Source of the DNA: Globisporangium splendens
Taxonomy: Eukaryota > Oomycota > Peronosporomycetes > Pythiales > Pythiaceae
Assembly (NCBI GenBank): GCA_006386115.1
Contig: VFIW01000002.1
Span: 62,001-126,000, forward strand
Direction of reading: 5' to 3'
Length of the DNA: 64,000 nucleotides
Numbering within the stretch: position 1 is the stretch's first letter; every line of letters starts with the position of its first letter. A model generated the notes under the pieces. It was given only the letters and a program-made list of their open reading frames with translations, was not told the origin of the DNA and searched no databases. The position numbers and the translations under genes were made by a program. Below, one piece after another: positions 1 through 9,465 of this stretch.

Positions 1-86
1 ACTGACAGCGCACATGCACCCCGCGCTTCTTTGTTTTTCTGCCGTCATCCTTCCCGTTGCTCGTTCATTTCCCCATTCGCGCAGTC

Positions 87-2229
87 ATGGTGAGCTCCAC
101 GACCATCGTCGCGGGCAACCTCGCGTGGTGCGTGCCGCTTGTGGTCGTACTCATCTACCTCACCAAGCGCCTGGCGACCAACAAGCGCTTCGTGGCCTGC
201 CAAGTGCCGCTGCTCTCCGAGTGAGTCGCCTACTGCATGCATGGGCTCTCATTTTTACAAGCTGCAGCTCTTATTAGTGGTTTCCCTGTTGTTGCTCCTG
301 TGTAGAGACAATTTGGTGGATCATCGCATTGACGCAGCCAAGAGGTACGTCTCCGTAAGCTCTCTGGTTTGTCCGATGGTGACTCATACTTTGGCATGAT
401 GCCTTATGCGTAGAGAAGCAGAGCATGGCTACTTGCCGTGCGCCGTGTGCGGCTTTGAGAACTTCACGCGATCTCACCACTGCGCCATCTGTGGCGCGAA
501 GTGCTTTGACACGGGAGAAGATGACGATGACGCCGTGTTCCACGCGTTCCTCTCGCCATCGCGGGAGCTCACGCCACTGCAGCGCCGCACCAGGTAGTAC
601 TTGTATGGTGCTAGGTAGCAAGGAGGTATATAATGGACACTTACACACTTGAACGTACGCATGTTTGTATCACGCAGAAAGCGTAAGGAGTGGACTCGGA
701 AGTTGGATCTCCAGGGGCGGCTGTTCTGGTACCGCAGCGCCGTGGACGGCAACAAACACGGCAGTTTGTTCCCAGGATACACGATTCGCTTTCGACAGGA
801 ACCAGAAGGCGTTGAGGTGAACGAGAAAGAGCTCGCTGAAAAGAGTGCAGTAGAGATTGACACACGCGAAGGTAGCGACGGTAAGGAAGCTTCCATTGAG
901 GTCCCAGCAGCTCAGGCTGAGACGCAGGAAGCAAAGAAACCCGGGTTTGACGTGAGCACATTAACCTACGAGGTCGTAGACGCAGCACACGCTGTGTTTG
1001 AAGACGAAGAATCTCCACCAGACAGCACCGCGCTGGACGAGACGAGAAAGCATGATATCGAGATTTCTGAGAAAGACTTTCCGACAAAGTTTGCGCACTT
1101 CGTGACGAGCGCTGCGGTGCTGCTGGTGCCTGCAAGCATCAAGCATCTGAAGCTCTCCGTGCATCGCGCCTACGTGTTGGAAGAATCGATGGAGCTCCTC
1201 AGTTGCATCCAAGTGCAGCATGTGCGCACAGCGATGCGGATTGATTTCTTGGAAGAAAGTGGCGTCGACGCCGGCGGACTGCATCGCGAGTGGTTCATGC
1301 TGCTCAACGACATGCTCTTTAACCCAGAGCTGGGACTCTTCAAGTGCACCAGTCGCCAGGATCAGACGTATTTCATCAACCCGAACTCCCAACACGACAA
1401 TGGCGACGACCATCTGATCTACTTTTACGGCACGGGGAGACTCGTCGGCCGCGCGCTGCTTGATGGCGCCGTGCTGCACTCGAACTTCTGCGTGTCGCTA
1501 CTCAAGCTGATCCTGGGCGTGCCTGTGAGTTTCAGCGACCTGGAGTACTACGACGCGCAGTTGTACAGCAACCTGGTGTGGATGCTCGAGAACGACAATG
1601 TCGAGTCCCTGGGGCTCGACTTCAGCGTCTCAGAACAGGTCGGAGATCAGGTCGTCGTCACGGAGCTGATCCCACGCGGACGAGAGATTCCCGTCACTGA
1701 TGCCAACAAGCACGAGTACGTTGATCGCAGATTCCGCCATTTGATCATTGACAGCGTCGCGCCTCAGTTGAGTGTGTTTCTCAAGGGCATCTACGAAGTG
1801 ATCCCGCACAAGTTGCTCAAGCTCTTTGACTACGAAGAGCTCAATTACCTGCTCTGCGGTACGGGCGAAATCGACGTCGACGACTGGGAGCACCATACAC
1901 GGATCTCGTTGAGCTTGGAAGACAACAAGCGCGTTGTGACGTGGTTCTGGGAGATCGTGCGCGCCATGTCGGGCGAGTACCGCCGCCGCTTGCTGCAGTT
2001 TGCCACCGGGTGCTCGCGCGTCCCGATCGTCGGCTTTAAAGGGCTGACGAGCTACGACGGCCGTCTGTGTCCGTTTACGCTGAAAGGCGTGGTGTTCGAG
2101 AACGAAGGCTACATCCGCAGCCATGCGTGCTTCAATATGCTCGAGCTGCCGTTGTACAAGACGAAAGCAGAGGTGCAGACGATCTTGGACGCGATCCTGG
2201 AGGACGTCGTTGGCTTCACGGCGGTGTAG
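87..2229 (+). CDS. Membrane-anchored zinc-finger HECT-type E3 ubiquitin ligase
   Basis: Predicted HECT E3, which takes ubiquitin from an E2 onto its own cysteine and then passes it to a substrate. Coding exons 87–220, 306–344, 414–593 and 678–2229 are joined by GT–AG introns that keep frame, giving 634 residues. Residues 10–25 form one hydrophobic helix near the N-terminus. A RanBP2-type zinc finger follows (Cys67, Cys70, Cys81, Cys84), then an acidic linker, then the HECT domain from about residue 270. The domain shows ESGVDAGGLHREWF near residue 302 and the catalytic Cys602 in HACFNMLELP. The -4 phenylalanine typical of HECT C-termini is present (ends GFTAV). The helix suggests anchoring in an internal membrane with the catalytic part in the cytosol (inference). 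The gene at 13344–15692 has the same architecture. The ATG at 87 opens the frame that encodes the helix. One donor (GTAGTA at 594) is slightly weak. Confidence 0.87.
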
Positions 2230-2311
2230 AACAGCTCTGAGTCTCGGATTTCTTTCTAATCAGTGTGCGTTTATCTGTATAATCCCCATTGACAAGCTAC
2301 TTACTCTATTG

Positions 2312-3781
2312 CTACGACTGCTGCTGGCCATCTTCTTCCTCTAGTTGCTGCTCTGTGAGTTGCACCTTCACGCGATGCCACGCGTTGTTGAGCATGCCGC
2401 GCATGTTCCAGATCGGCGCAATGGTATCCGGTTGTACATTATACGACGAGTCGACAGCCTTGCAGATGATCTCGACTTGGTTCGTATCGCGTGGCACGGG
2501 AATCTCAAGTGTCCACGGCGTCCACGCCCATGCGCGGTTGTATCGCTGTCGCTTGGCAGCCTCGTGCAGCTTAGCCGTCGTCCACGTGTGTCCACCATCG
2601 ATGGACACATCCACACGCACGATATTACGACCCCCTCCGCTCCACGCGTAACCCTCAACTGGCAGCAGCGTCTCTGATGTGTCAGGACTCGTCTGGAGAA
2701 CGACTGAGGAACCGTCGTTGGGCTGCAAAATCGCTGATTGCACAGGCAATTCCTGGATCGCTTCACCTGCATAGTCGAGATAGTTCTCGGTCTTGTAGTC
2801 CACATTCGGAGGAAAGCCTCGGTAATCTTTTTGCTGCCAAAAATTCGGGCTCTCATCTTGTGAGAGCACGATGCGATGCAGGAACTTCACGTTGCGCGCT
2901 CCGACGGTTCCAGGCACGATCGCGCGCAACGGGAACCCATGGTCGCGTGGCAGTGGCTCGCCGTTCACCGCAAACGCCAGCATCACGTCCTTGCGTGGGT
3001 CCAAAGCCGTCGAGATCGGGATCGATGCGCCATAGTGCTTACCATCCGCGGGGTCTGTATCCAGAGCTTCCAAGTGCACGTGCATGATCACATTGACGCA
3101 TTGCGCGCAGTCGGTATGACCTCTGGTTGCTGCTTCCAAGTACGAACCATTCACATTCAGGTTGTCAAGACCGTGCACGGGGCAAATCTCGTTGTCCTCA
3201 CTAATACCAAGCGACTTGAACACGTCGGCGAGCAGGACGCCCGTCCACTGCGCCGTCGAGATCGCGGTCTTCCCCCACACGAGACCCCGGACGGTCTTCA
3301 CTCGAGACATCTCGGAGCGGCGGTTGCCCGCGCACTGGATCGTCACCGTGATCGTCTTGTGTTTGAATCGGGTCTTGAGCTCGTCTAACGTGAATTGTAC
3401 CTCTAGTAAACACAACCGCGACAAGATAAGCATTAGTCGAATGATGCGTGCCATATCCACTCCACAAGGCGATCGGTGCAAGCACATACCTTGGTCAAGT
3501 CCCAAGCCTGAGATCTTCAGCGTGTATCCATCGAGGTCTTCAGCTGTCGGGACTGGCAGATGGTTGCGCACGAAGAAGAGATTGTTGGGCGTGATGAGCG
3601 ACCTGAGCAGCAGCTCTGGGGGCGGCTCTGCATTGAACGGCGTCTTGGCGCGTACCTTCAAGGCTGGATCCCGAGTTGGGTCGAGAGCGTAGCTGCTGCT
3701 GCTGCTGGGCTGAGTAGGACCGGCGGATGGCTTGGCGACGACGGAGCTCTGCTGCTGATTCTTGTCAATGATGGTGCTCAT
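2312..3781 (-). CDS. SUOX: Sulfite oxidase, molybdopterin-dependent, plant type
   Basis: Oxidises sulfite to sulfate using a molybdenum cofactor. Exons 3490–3781 and 2312–3402 give 460 residues. The protein has an oxidoreductase molybdopterin-binding domain followed by the Mo-cofactor dimerisation domain. The molybdenum-ligand cysteine lies in QCAGNRR (Cys121), and the C-terminal end carries the family signature WNMRGMLNNAWHRV. There is no cytochrome b5 domain, as in plant and many protist enzymes, which use oxygen directly. A peroxisomal SKL-type tail is absent: the protein ends in an acidic, Gln-rich stretch, so its location is open. The intron is 87 bases long, a multiple of three without a stop codon, so the frame reads straight through it. 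Splicing is preferred because it restores the family sequence (DQ–EVQFTLDEL). The first ATG in frame is at 3781. The gene is convergent with the upstream HECT gene. Confidence 0.9.
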   Translation of the reverse strand: MSTIIDKNQQQSSVVAKPSAGPTQPSSSSSYALDPTRDPALKVRAKTPFNAEPPPELLLRSLITPNNLFFVRNHLPVPTAEDLDGYTLKISGLGLDQGMCLHRSPCGVDMARIIRLMLILSRLCLLEVQFTLDELKTRFKHKTITVTIQCAGNRRSEMSRVKTVRGLVWGKTAISTAQWTGVLLADVFKSLGISEDNEICPVHGLDNLNVNGSYLEAATRGHTDCAQCVNVIMHVHLEALDTDPADGKHYGASIPISTALDPRKDVMLAFAVNGEPLPRDHGFPLRAIVPGTVGARNVKFLHRIVLSQDESPNFWQQKDYRGFPPNVDYKTENYLDYAGEAIQELPVQSAILQPNDGSSVVLQTSPDTSETLLPVEGYAWSGGGRNIVRVDVSIDGGHTWTTAKLHEAAKRQRYNRAWAWTPWTLEIPVPRDTNQVEIICKAVDSSYNVQPDTIAPIWNMRGMLNNAWHRVKVQLTEQQLEEEDGQQQS

Positions 3782-5272
3782 GCTCTGGTGTTGTCGCGTG
3801 TGTGTGATGGTGGCGGCGGAATTGGTTTTGTGAGGCTCTGGAGCAGATGAGCAGATCGATACACAAAGCACACAGCTGGTCAATCACGCGTCACGTGGGA
3901 CAGGAGTGGACTTGCGACACAGGGTCAGTTAATAGAGGTGATCGAATACAGAATGGAATGCTCCAAATGCACGACAATGTGCTGCTACAGGTAATCGAAT
4001 TGTATAGATGAAACTAAGTGCAGGACACTGGGTTGTAGACGGAAAGCTCCAGAACCACGTGGTTGAAATGGAAGCTTCCTATTGGCTGCTGTGGATATCG
4101 TATATGAGTGATCCCCCGCTTTCATTGGTCGGGGTGGATCCCACTCGGGATCATGTTGAAGCAACCACTTTGAGGGCGAAATGACTGGTGGTGGAGCGCA
4201 ATGAGCACCATGACGAGGACATGAGGCAAAATATGCAGCGCTCTGTGCACGTAAAGGTAAAAGCGAAATGAATGGCCTGAGAGCGAGAATGCACGTTTAT
4301 GTTGTGCGTTCAGAGTGAGTGAAGGTCCACAGCGTGTCAGGTGCAGCACCCTTCAGTTTGCTTGCGGTGTGAGTGAAGGTCTAGCTCGTGTGCGCCCTCA
4401 GCTTCGGTGATTCATCCTTGCATCAGATGCGCTAGCGAATGCGCATCGTCAATGCTCGCATGGCGTCTAAAGTTTCAGTAGCCACGTTGTCAGAGTATTC
4501 GAGTTGGTAATGGCGTCGGGGCTGCTGCTGACTACTGCTGATTGACTTTTCAATGTGTGCCCAGTTCTGAGTCTTGTAAAGTAACAACGGCGAAATGCAG
4601 ATGCTGTGAACGACCTTTTTTGTGCGTCTCGCACTTCGTCACTTCCGACTCAAGTGATGATCACTCGCCGACTGGTCTCAGATCCTGGTGCAGCTTTTCG
4701 TCTCGCAACCTCGCCTTTGCACTTCACTTGACGAGACGTGCGGCTGTGGACGCGCCAATAGCCGATCTGCCATGCAAGCAGTGCACTGCGTTGTACTGCA
4801 GCTCCACATTTGACGCGCTCACAACCGCACATCTCGACAGAGAAACAAAAATAGAGTAGCCATTTGTGGAGACAGCGTTCAGTGTGGCACACTCAGCAAC
4901 AAGCACCCAAACTACTTTTCCGTACGTTCCCAAAACAACATTGTGAGAACCGCTCCGCCAATCTCTCTATAACTTGATCGCAACCCTATCCTCCTCCACA
5001 AAAAACCTCATCAGTTATAACATCGTAGAGGTAATTTGAACTCTATTTTTGTATTAGATTTAAAAACCCACTTCTCTCGCCTCCAAAAACCCCACACATC
5101 GTATGGCGAAAAAGACACAAAATGCGCGCGCAATCGCGCTGAACGCCTGCGCATGAAACCCTCGCATTCGCAAACAGGACGCAGCCCCCGCATCCCGTCT
5201 GTGTGCGTCTAGTGCTTCTCTCCCTCTATACGCACCTCCAACCGCGCTCTCCTGTCGCCAAGCTCCGTTGTC
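3782..5272. other. Intergenic region, divergent promoters of sulfite oxidase and the 5.3 kb gene
   Basis: I see no gene here; the small ORFs (longest 105 codons at 4542–4859) lack recognisable domains or coding-like composition. A 13-base direct repeat, GTGAGTGAAGGTC, occurs at 4315–4327 and 4369–4381. The last 300 bases before 5273 are relatively AT-rich and then pyrimidine-rich, as expected of a promoter and 5' leader. Confidence 0.5.
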
Positions 5273-6886
5273 ATGGCGTCCGTAAACCCCGACGCGCTCC
5301 AAATGGCGCAGCAGCAGCGCGCGCAACAGCAGAAGACCCACGTGCATCGCCGCAACCTGTCGTACCAGGAGAAGCTCATGGTCATCCGCAAGAAGGACGC
5401 TGAGCCGTCGTGGACGCAGGAGAACCTCGCGCTCTGGGCACGCGAGCAGTTCAAACTCAACACCAAGCCGACGCAGGCCACGATCTCCAACATCCTGCGC
5501 TCGCGCGAGAAGCTCCAAAGCATGAACGTGCCGCCAGACTTCCGCTCGGCGCGGCCCGTGAAGAACCCGGAGCTCGACCTCGCGATGATCCGATGGGTGC
5601 TCAGCATGCTCAGCAACAATGCGCCGCTCACGCGCGACGCCATCCAGCAACGCGCCGTGGCGCTCGCCGAGGAGATGAAGATCACGACGGGCATCACGTT
5701 CTCGAAAGGGTGGGTGAGCAGCTTCATGAAGCGCCACCAGCTGCACTTCCGCAAGAAACAGGGCGACTCCGTCGACGCCGACTTGGAAGTGATCCGGCAT
5801 CCGCTCGTGCCCGCGGCGATCGCGCCACCGGCGTCCAACGAGGCTGCTCCTGCTCCTGCTGCGTCTGTGGCAGTCGGTGATGTGACTCCAGCCCCAGCAA
5901 AGCAGCCCAACAAGCGCAAGCGCGCGCCTAATAATGCAATTATCACGTCTGCTGCTGCTCCTACTACTACGACAATGGTTCCTGCGCAAGCTCCGGCATG
6001 GGATCCTTCCGCCTCGGCTACGAATGTCGCGCAGCTCCACCACCAACAGCAGCAGCTTTTACTGCAGCAACAACAGCTCCAGCAGCAGCTCCAACAACAG
6101 CAGCAGGTGTCAGGATTTGTTGTCACGCCAGCCGTCACGCCCTCCATCGCCGCCGATGATCTGTTTGTGCTCCAGTGGCTCGCGGTGCCTGGGAACTACC
6201 TCCGGTGGAAGAAACACGCGGGCATGGCTGCGAAAGCGCCTCTCGTTGAAGAGATCAATGGCATGCTGCGCGGACAGAACCTGCGTGATCTCACGGGCAT
6301 CGAGGTCCGCGTCAAGATCGCGACGCTCGTGAAATCGTTCAAGGCTGCGAGCAGTTGGCTCTCGGAAACGGGGCTCCACGAAGCACTGGATATCGAGCGC
6401 GCTGCGGGCGGCAACGACGTCAAGAGCCACGTGCTGCAGCTGTGCAAGCACTACGACCTGCTCGCACCTGTGCTGACTGACCACGTGAGCAGCAGCAACG
6501 ACGAGGAGGATGAGGATAATGACGTGGAGATGGAGGACCATGACACCCAGGCCAAACGCGACCAAGAGACCGCGGCAAAGCTCGCCGCCGCCAACAGCAG
6601 CAAGAGCATCCCGAGTCCGAAGCCAACGCCGCCGCCTGCAGCTAATAAGAAACGCCGCAACAGCACCAACAGCGGCAACAACAGCAACAAGCAGCAGCAG
6701 GCGGATAAACAGCTGGGCATCGACCGAGAGAAGCAGCAGCAGCTCTTTGACCTCGAGTGCCAGAAGCTCCAGGTGGACATTGAAGCCAAGCAGGTGCAGC
6801 TCATGGTCGAGAAGACGCTCGCGCGCAAGAAACTGCTGGACGCCGGCATCCCCGTGGCCGAAGTCGACAAGATCTTCCCCATGTAA
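5273..6886 (+). CDS. CENP-B/pogo-type HTH protein with the WL..PGNY.RW module (family member 1)
   Basis: Probable nuclear DNA-binding protein of 537 residues, intronless. Residues about 27–85 match a CENP-B N-terminal helix-turn-helix (SYQEKLMVIRKKD then TISNILRSRE). Residues about 98–165 match the Tc5/CENP-B-type second HTH (FSKGWVSSFMKRHQL). These two domains are typical of pogo-family transposases and of proteins derived from them; the DDE catalytic domain is absent. A basic NKRKR segment may be a nuclear signal. After a Gln-rich tract comes a roughly 110-residue helical module starting at about residue 298 (WLAVPGNYLRW ... LSETGL ... LCKHYDLL). An acidic stretch and a low-complexity N/Q/K region follow. 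The last 45 residues form a coiled coil ending LARKKLLDAGIPVAEVDKIFP. Genes at 11713 and 22131 share the module and the coiled coil. DNA binding and nuclear location are inferences. Confidence 0.8.
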   Translation: MASVNPDALQMAQQQRAQQQKTHVHRRNLSYQEKLMVIRKKDAEPSWTQENLALWAREQFKLNTKPTQATISNILRSREKLQSMNVPPDFRSARPVKNPELDLAMIRWVLSMLSNNAPLTRDAIQQRAVALAEEMKITTGITFSKGWVSSFMKRHQLHFRKKQGDSVDADLEVIRHPLVPAAIAPPASNEAAPAPAASVAVGDVTPAPAKQPNKRKRAPNNAIITSAAAPTTTTMVPAQAPAWDPSASATNVAQLHHQQQQLLLQQQQLQQQLQQQQQVSGFVVTPAVTPSIAADDLFVLQWLAVPGNYLRWKKHAGMAAKAPLVEEINGMLRGQNLRDLTGIEVRVKIATLVKSFKAASSWLSETGLHEALDIERAAGGNDVKSHVLQLCKHYDLLAPVLTDHVSSSNDEEDEDNDVEMEDHDTQAKRDQETAAKLAAANSSKSIPSPKPTPPPAANKKRRNSTNSGNNSNKQQQADKQLGIDREKQQQLFDLECQKLQVDIEAKQVQLMVEKTLARKKLLDAGIPVAEVDKIFPM

Positions 6887-7547
6887 GCTGGAGTTGGGTA
6901 ACCAAACGCAAATACGAATGCAGGTCCACGCATAGCGGATCTGCTGTTTTTGGTGTAGGCAAACTGCAAACAATTTGAGGTATGGTGCACTTGCATAGCA
7001 ATGGTGCAAACACGGACTTGATTGGTTGCCCTCGTGGGCTTGACAGCAGCAACGCGTTGGACCAAACACGCCTGCCTGCGCTGTAGCCACTGCTCGTGTA
7101 CTCACGCAGCTGAGAGAGTCAGCAGAATGTTGTTTGACAGCGCGTGTGGCTTGCAAATCACTGCGGTCTCTGAATGTTCTCTTCGTTCCAATAGTGCGTT
7201 CCATCTCCGTTGTAGCAGATGGCAGCGTCTGAGTCCAGATCGTCAGATGCCAGAACTCGGGTGCGTTCAGGACCTTTATGCTAATAGAGGAACCTTTTAT
7301 ATAGTGCTGAAGCACTGCAACGGACAACTGCATGTACCTCTTCTGCATCATATTTGCTCATTAATACCCTCAACACGCTCTCGTTCTCGTGTTCTAATGG
7401 AGATGGGCGGCATGTCTGCGAATGAATGAACAGGGGTGGCATGTGGATGTGTGTGTTTCGATTCCCCCTTGCTCTTTATCCCTCTGGGTTCATTCTCCAA
7501 TTCGCACCCCCATCGAACACAAGATATTCTCTAGAAGACAGGAAGCC
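6887..7547. other. Intergenic region
   Basis: No gene recognised. It holds the 3' flank of family member 1 and the promoter and leader of the carboxypeptidase gene. An in-frame ORF extends upstream of 7548 to 7422, but the residues it would add do not resemble a secretory leader. Confidence 0.5.
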
Positions 7548-9122
7548 ATGAAGGTGTTCCGGAACCTCGTGGTGCTCGCGGCGCTGGCGCTCAGCGGCGT
7601 CATGGCAGCGACTGACAAGAACGCCGCGGACCGCGTGACGAACCTGCCCGGTCTGGACGTGGACGTGGGCTTCAAGCACTATGCGGGCCACGTGCAGCTG
7701 GCGACGCAGGAGCAGCTCTTCTACTGGTACACCGAGTCGCAGCAATCGCCCGAGGACGACCCGATCGTGCTCTGGCTCAACGGCGGTCCCGGGTGCTCGG
7801 CCATGGGCGGCTTCTTCACTGAGAACGGGCCGTTCGTGGTCGAGCAGGATCTGTCGCTCAAGGTGAACCGCCACTCGTGGAACCGCAAGGTGAACCTGGT
7901 CTGGGTCGAGTCGCCTGCAGGTGTGGGCTTCAGCGGCCCGCTCCAGGACGCGTCCTACTACAACGACGACATTGTCGCGGCGCGCGCGTACGAGTTCCTC
8001 GCCAAGTTCTTCGACAAGTACTCGGAGCTCAAGGACCGCAAGTTCTACATCACAGGCGAGAGCTACGCCGGCATCTACATCCCGTACCTGGTGAACCTGT
8101 TGGTCGAGAAGCCGATCCCGGGCGTCAACCTCCAGGGCTTCGCGATCGGCAACCCGTTCACGGACTCGGAGATCGACGGCGGCGCGTACATCGACTACTA
8201 CTACTCGCACGGTCTCATCTCGCTCGAGAACTACCGCGAGATGTACAAGCAGTGCGGCCACGACATCGGGTGCGTCAACATGGACGGCCAGTGCTCGCCC
8301 GAGTGCCAGGCTGTGCTCGAGGAAGGCATCCTGACCATCCAGGAGGACCAGTTCAACCCGTACTTCATCTACGGCGACAAGTGTCTGTTGACCAACAACC
8401 AGGCCGATGCGCTCCGCTTCAAGAACAAGACCAAGGGTGCCACGACCAACAGTGCCCGTCTGGACATTGGCCCGTGTGCCGAGACGTTCACGCAGGAGTA
8501 CCTGAACCAGCCCGAGGTGCAGCGCGCGATCCACGTGCCGGAGCAAGTGGCTTGGACCGACTGCAACGACGCCGTCTCGGACGTGTTCACGCGCAGCAAC
8601 TCGTCTCTGTCAAAGTACCAGAACATCCTCGCCAAGGGCAAGAACCTCACGGGGCTCATCTACAGCGGCGACGCCGACTCGGTCGTCAACTTCATCGGCA
8701 CGGAGCGCTGGCTCGGCGAGGACGGGCTCAAGCTCCACGTGACCAACAAGTGGCGCGCGTGGTTCGGCCCGGACAAGCAGCTCGCGGGCTACGTCCAGGA
8801 CTACGAGGGTCTCACGTTCAAGACGATCAAGGGCGCGGGTCACATGGTGCCAGCCGTCAAGCCGCTCCACGGCCTCAACATGTTCGAGTGCTTCGTGTTC
8901 GGCGACGAGCAGTGCGCCGCGTTCACGTACCCTTGGGACGAGGACGAGATCGAGTCCGGCGCGTTCATGGAGTTCAGTGTCCGCGCGAAGAAGAGCTCGT
9001 GGGTCGGCGTGTGGGTGCCCGTGGCCGTCGTGGCCTCGGCCGCTGCCGCCGCGTTCGTCGTGGTTCGCGCCAAGAACTCCAAGAAGCGCTCCAGCTACGA
9101 GCCAATCGGCTCGACCGTCTAA
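7548..9122 (+). CDS. Serine carboxypeptidase (peptidase S10) with C-terminal membrane anchor
   Basis: Removes C-terminal residues from peptides in the secretory or vacuolar pathway. The intronless gene codes 524 residues. The ATG at 7548 starts a clear signal peptide (MKVFRNLVVLAALALSGVMA). Family signatures are WLNGGPGCSAMGG, nucleophile Ser172 in GESYAG, the acidic residue in YSGDADSVV (around 375–377), and His432 in GAGHMVP. Unlike soluble carboxypeptidase Y, the protein ends with one hydrophobic helix (about 485–507) and a basic cytosolic tail (RAKNSKKRSSYEPIGSTV). That is a Kex1-like topology and suggests a Golgi, vacuolar or plasma-membrane enzyme. Codon use is strongly C/G-ending, consistent with high expression. 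A possible polyadenylation signal AATAAA lies at 9186–9191. Confidence 0.93.
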   Translation: MKVFRNLVVLAALALSGVMAATDKNAADRVTNLPGLDVDVGFKHYAGHVQLATQEQLFYWYTESQQSPEDDPIVLWLNGGPGCSAMGGFFTENGPFVVEQDLSLKVNRHSWNRKVNLVWVESPAGVGFSGPLQDASYYNDDIVAARAYEFLAKFFDKYSELKDRKFYITGESYAGIYIPYLVNLLVEKPIPGVNLQGFAIGNPFTDSEIDGGAYIDYYYSHGLISLENYREMYKQCGHDIGCVNMDGQCSPECQAVLEEGILTIQEDQFNPYFIYGDKCLLTNNQADALRFKNKTKGATTNSARLDIGPCAETFTQEYLNQPEVQRAIHVPEQVAWTDCNDAVSDVFTRSNSSLSKYQNILAKGKNLTGLIYSGDADSVVNFIGTERWLGEDGLKLHVTNKWRAWFGPDKQLAGYVQDYEGLTFKTIKGAGHMVPAVKPLHGLNMFECFVFGDEQCAAFTYPWDEDEIESGAFMEFSVRAKKSSWVGVWVPVAVVASAAAAAFVVVRAKNSKKRSSYEPIGSTV

Positions 9123-9465
9123 GGCGCATCATCGAGTGCAGCTTCACCATTTTTGACTCCTTTTTTTGCGCATGAACCCATGCTAAATAAAGTCTAGTGT
9201 AACAACGAGAAACATGAACACAACACAATCAGGAGAAAATTCAAGAAAGAAAGAGAAAAAAGAAAGAAAAACTCTGAGCAAAGTACTTTATATCCAGCAT
9301 CTAAAAGCACTTTTGTCCAAACAAAGTAGTTTCCATAAAGTGCTTTCTCGTTTTCTTTCTTTTTTTGCGCCTTGTTGTGTCAACCCATTGCTCTTCGCAA
9401 CAAGTCACACGCCACCCTGATACCCAGAATCCATCCACTGCTCCCCATTCTTCTACTGAACAGCT
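9123..9465. other. Intergenic region
   Basis: 3' flank of the carboxypeptidase gene (AATAAA at 9186–9191), an A-rich GAAAGAAA-type stretch at about 9240–9275, and the 5' flank of the VPS9-domain gene. No gene seen. Confidence 0.5.

Noticed and set aside
4542..4859. 105-codon ORF in the 3.8–5.3 kb intergenic region
   Set aside because: Cys/Ser-rich with no domain, signal or coding-like codon pattern.
7476..8546. Minus-strand open frame of 356 codons
   Set aside because: Antisense to the serine carboxypeptidase; the composition is an artefact of codon bias.
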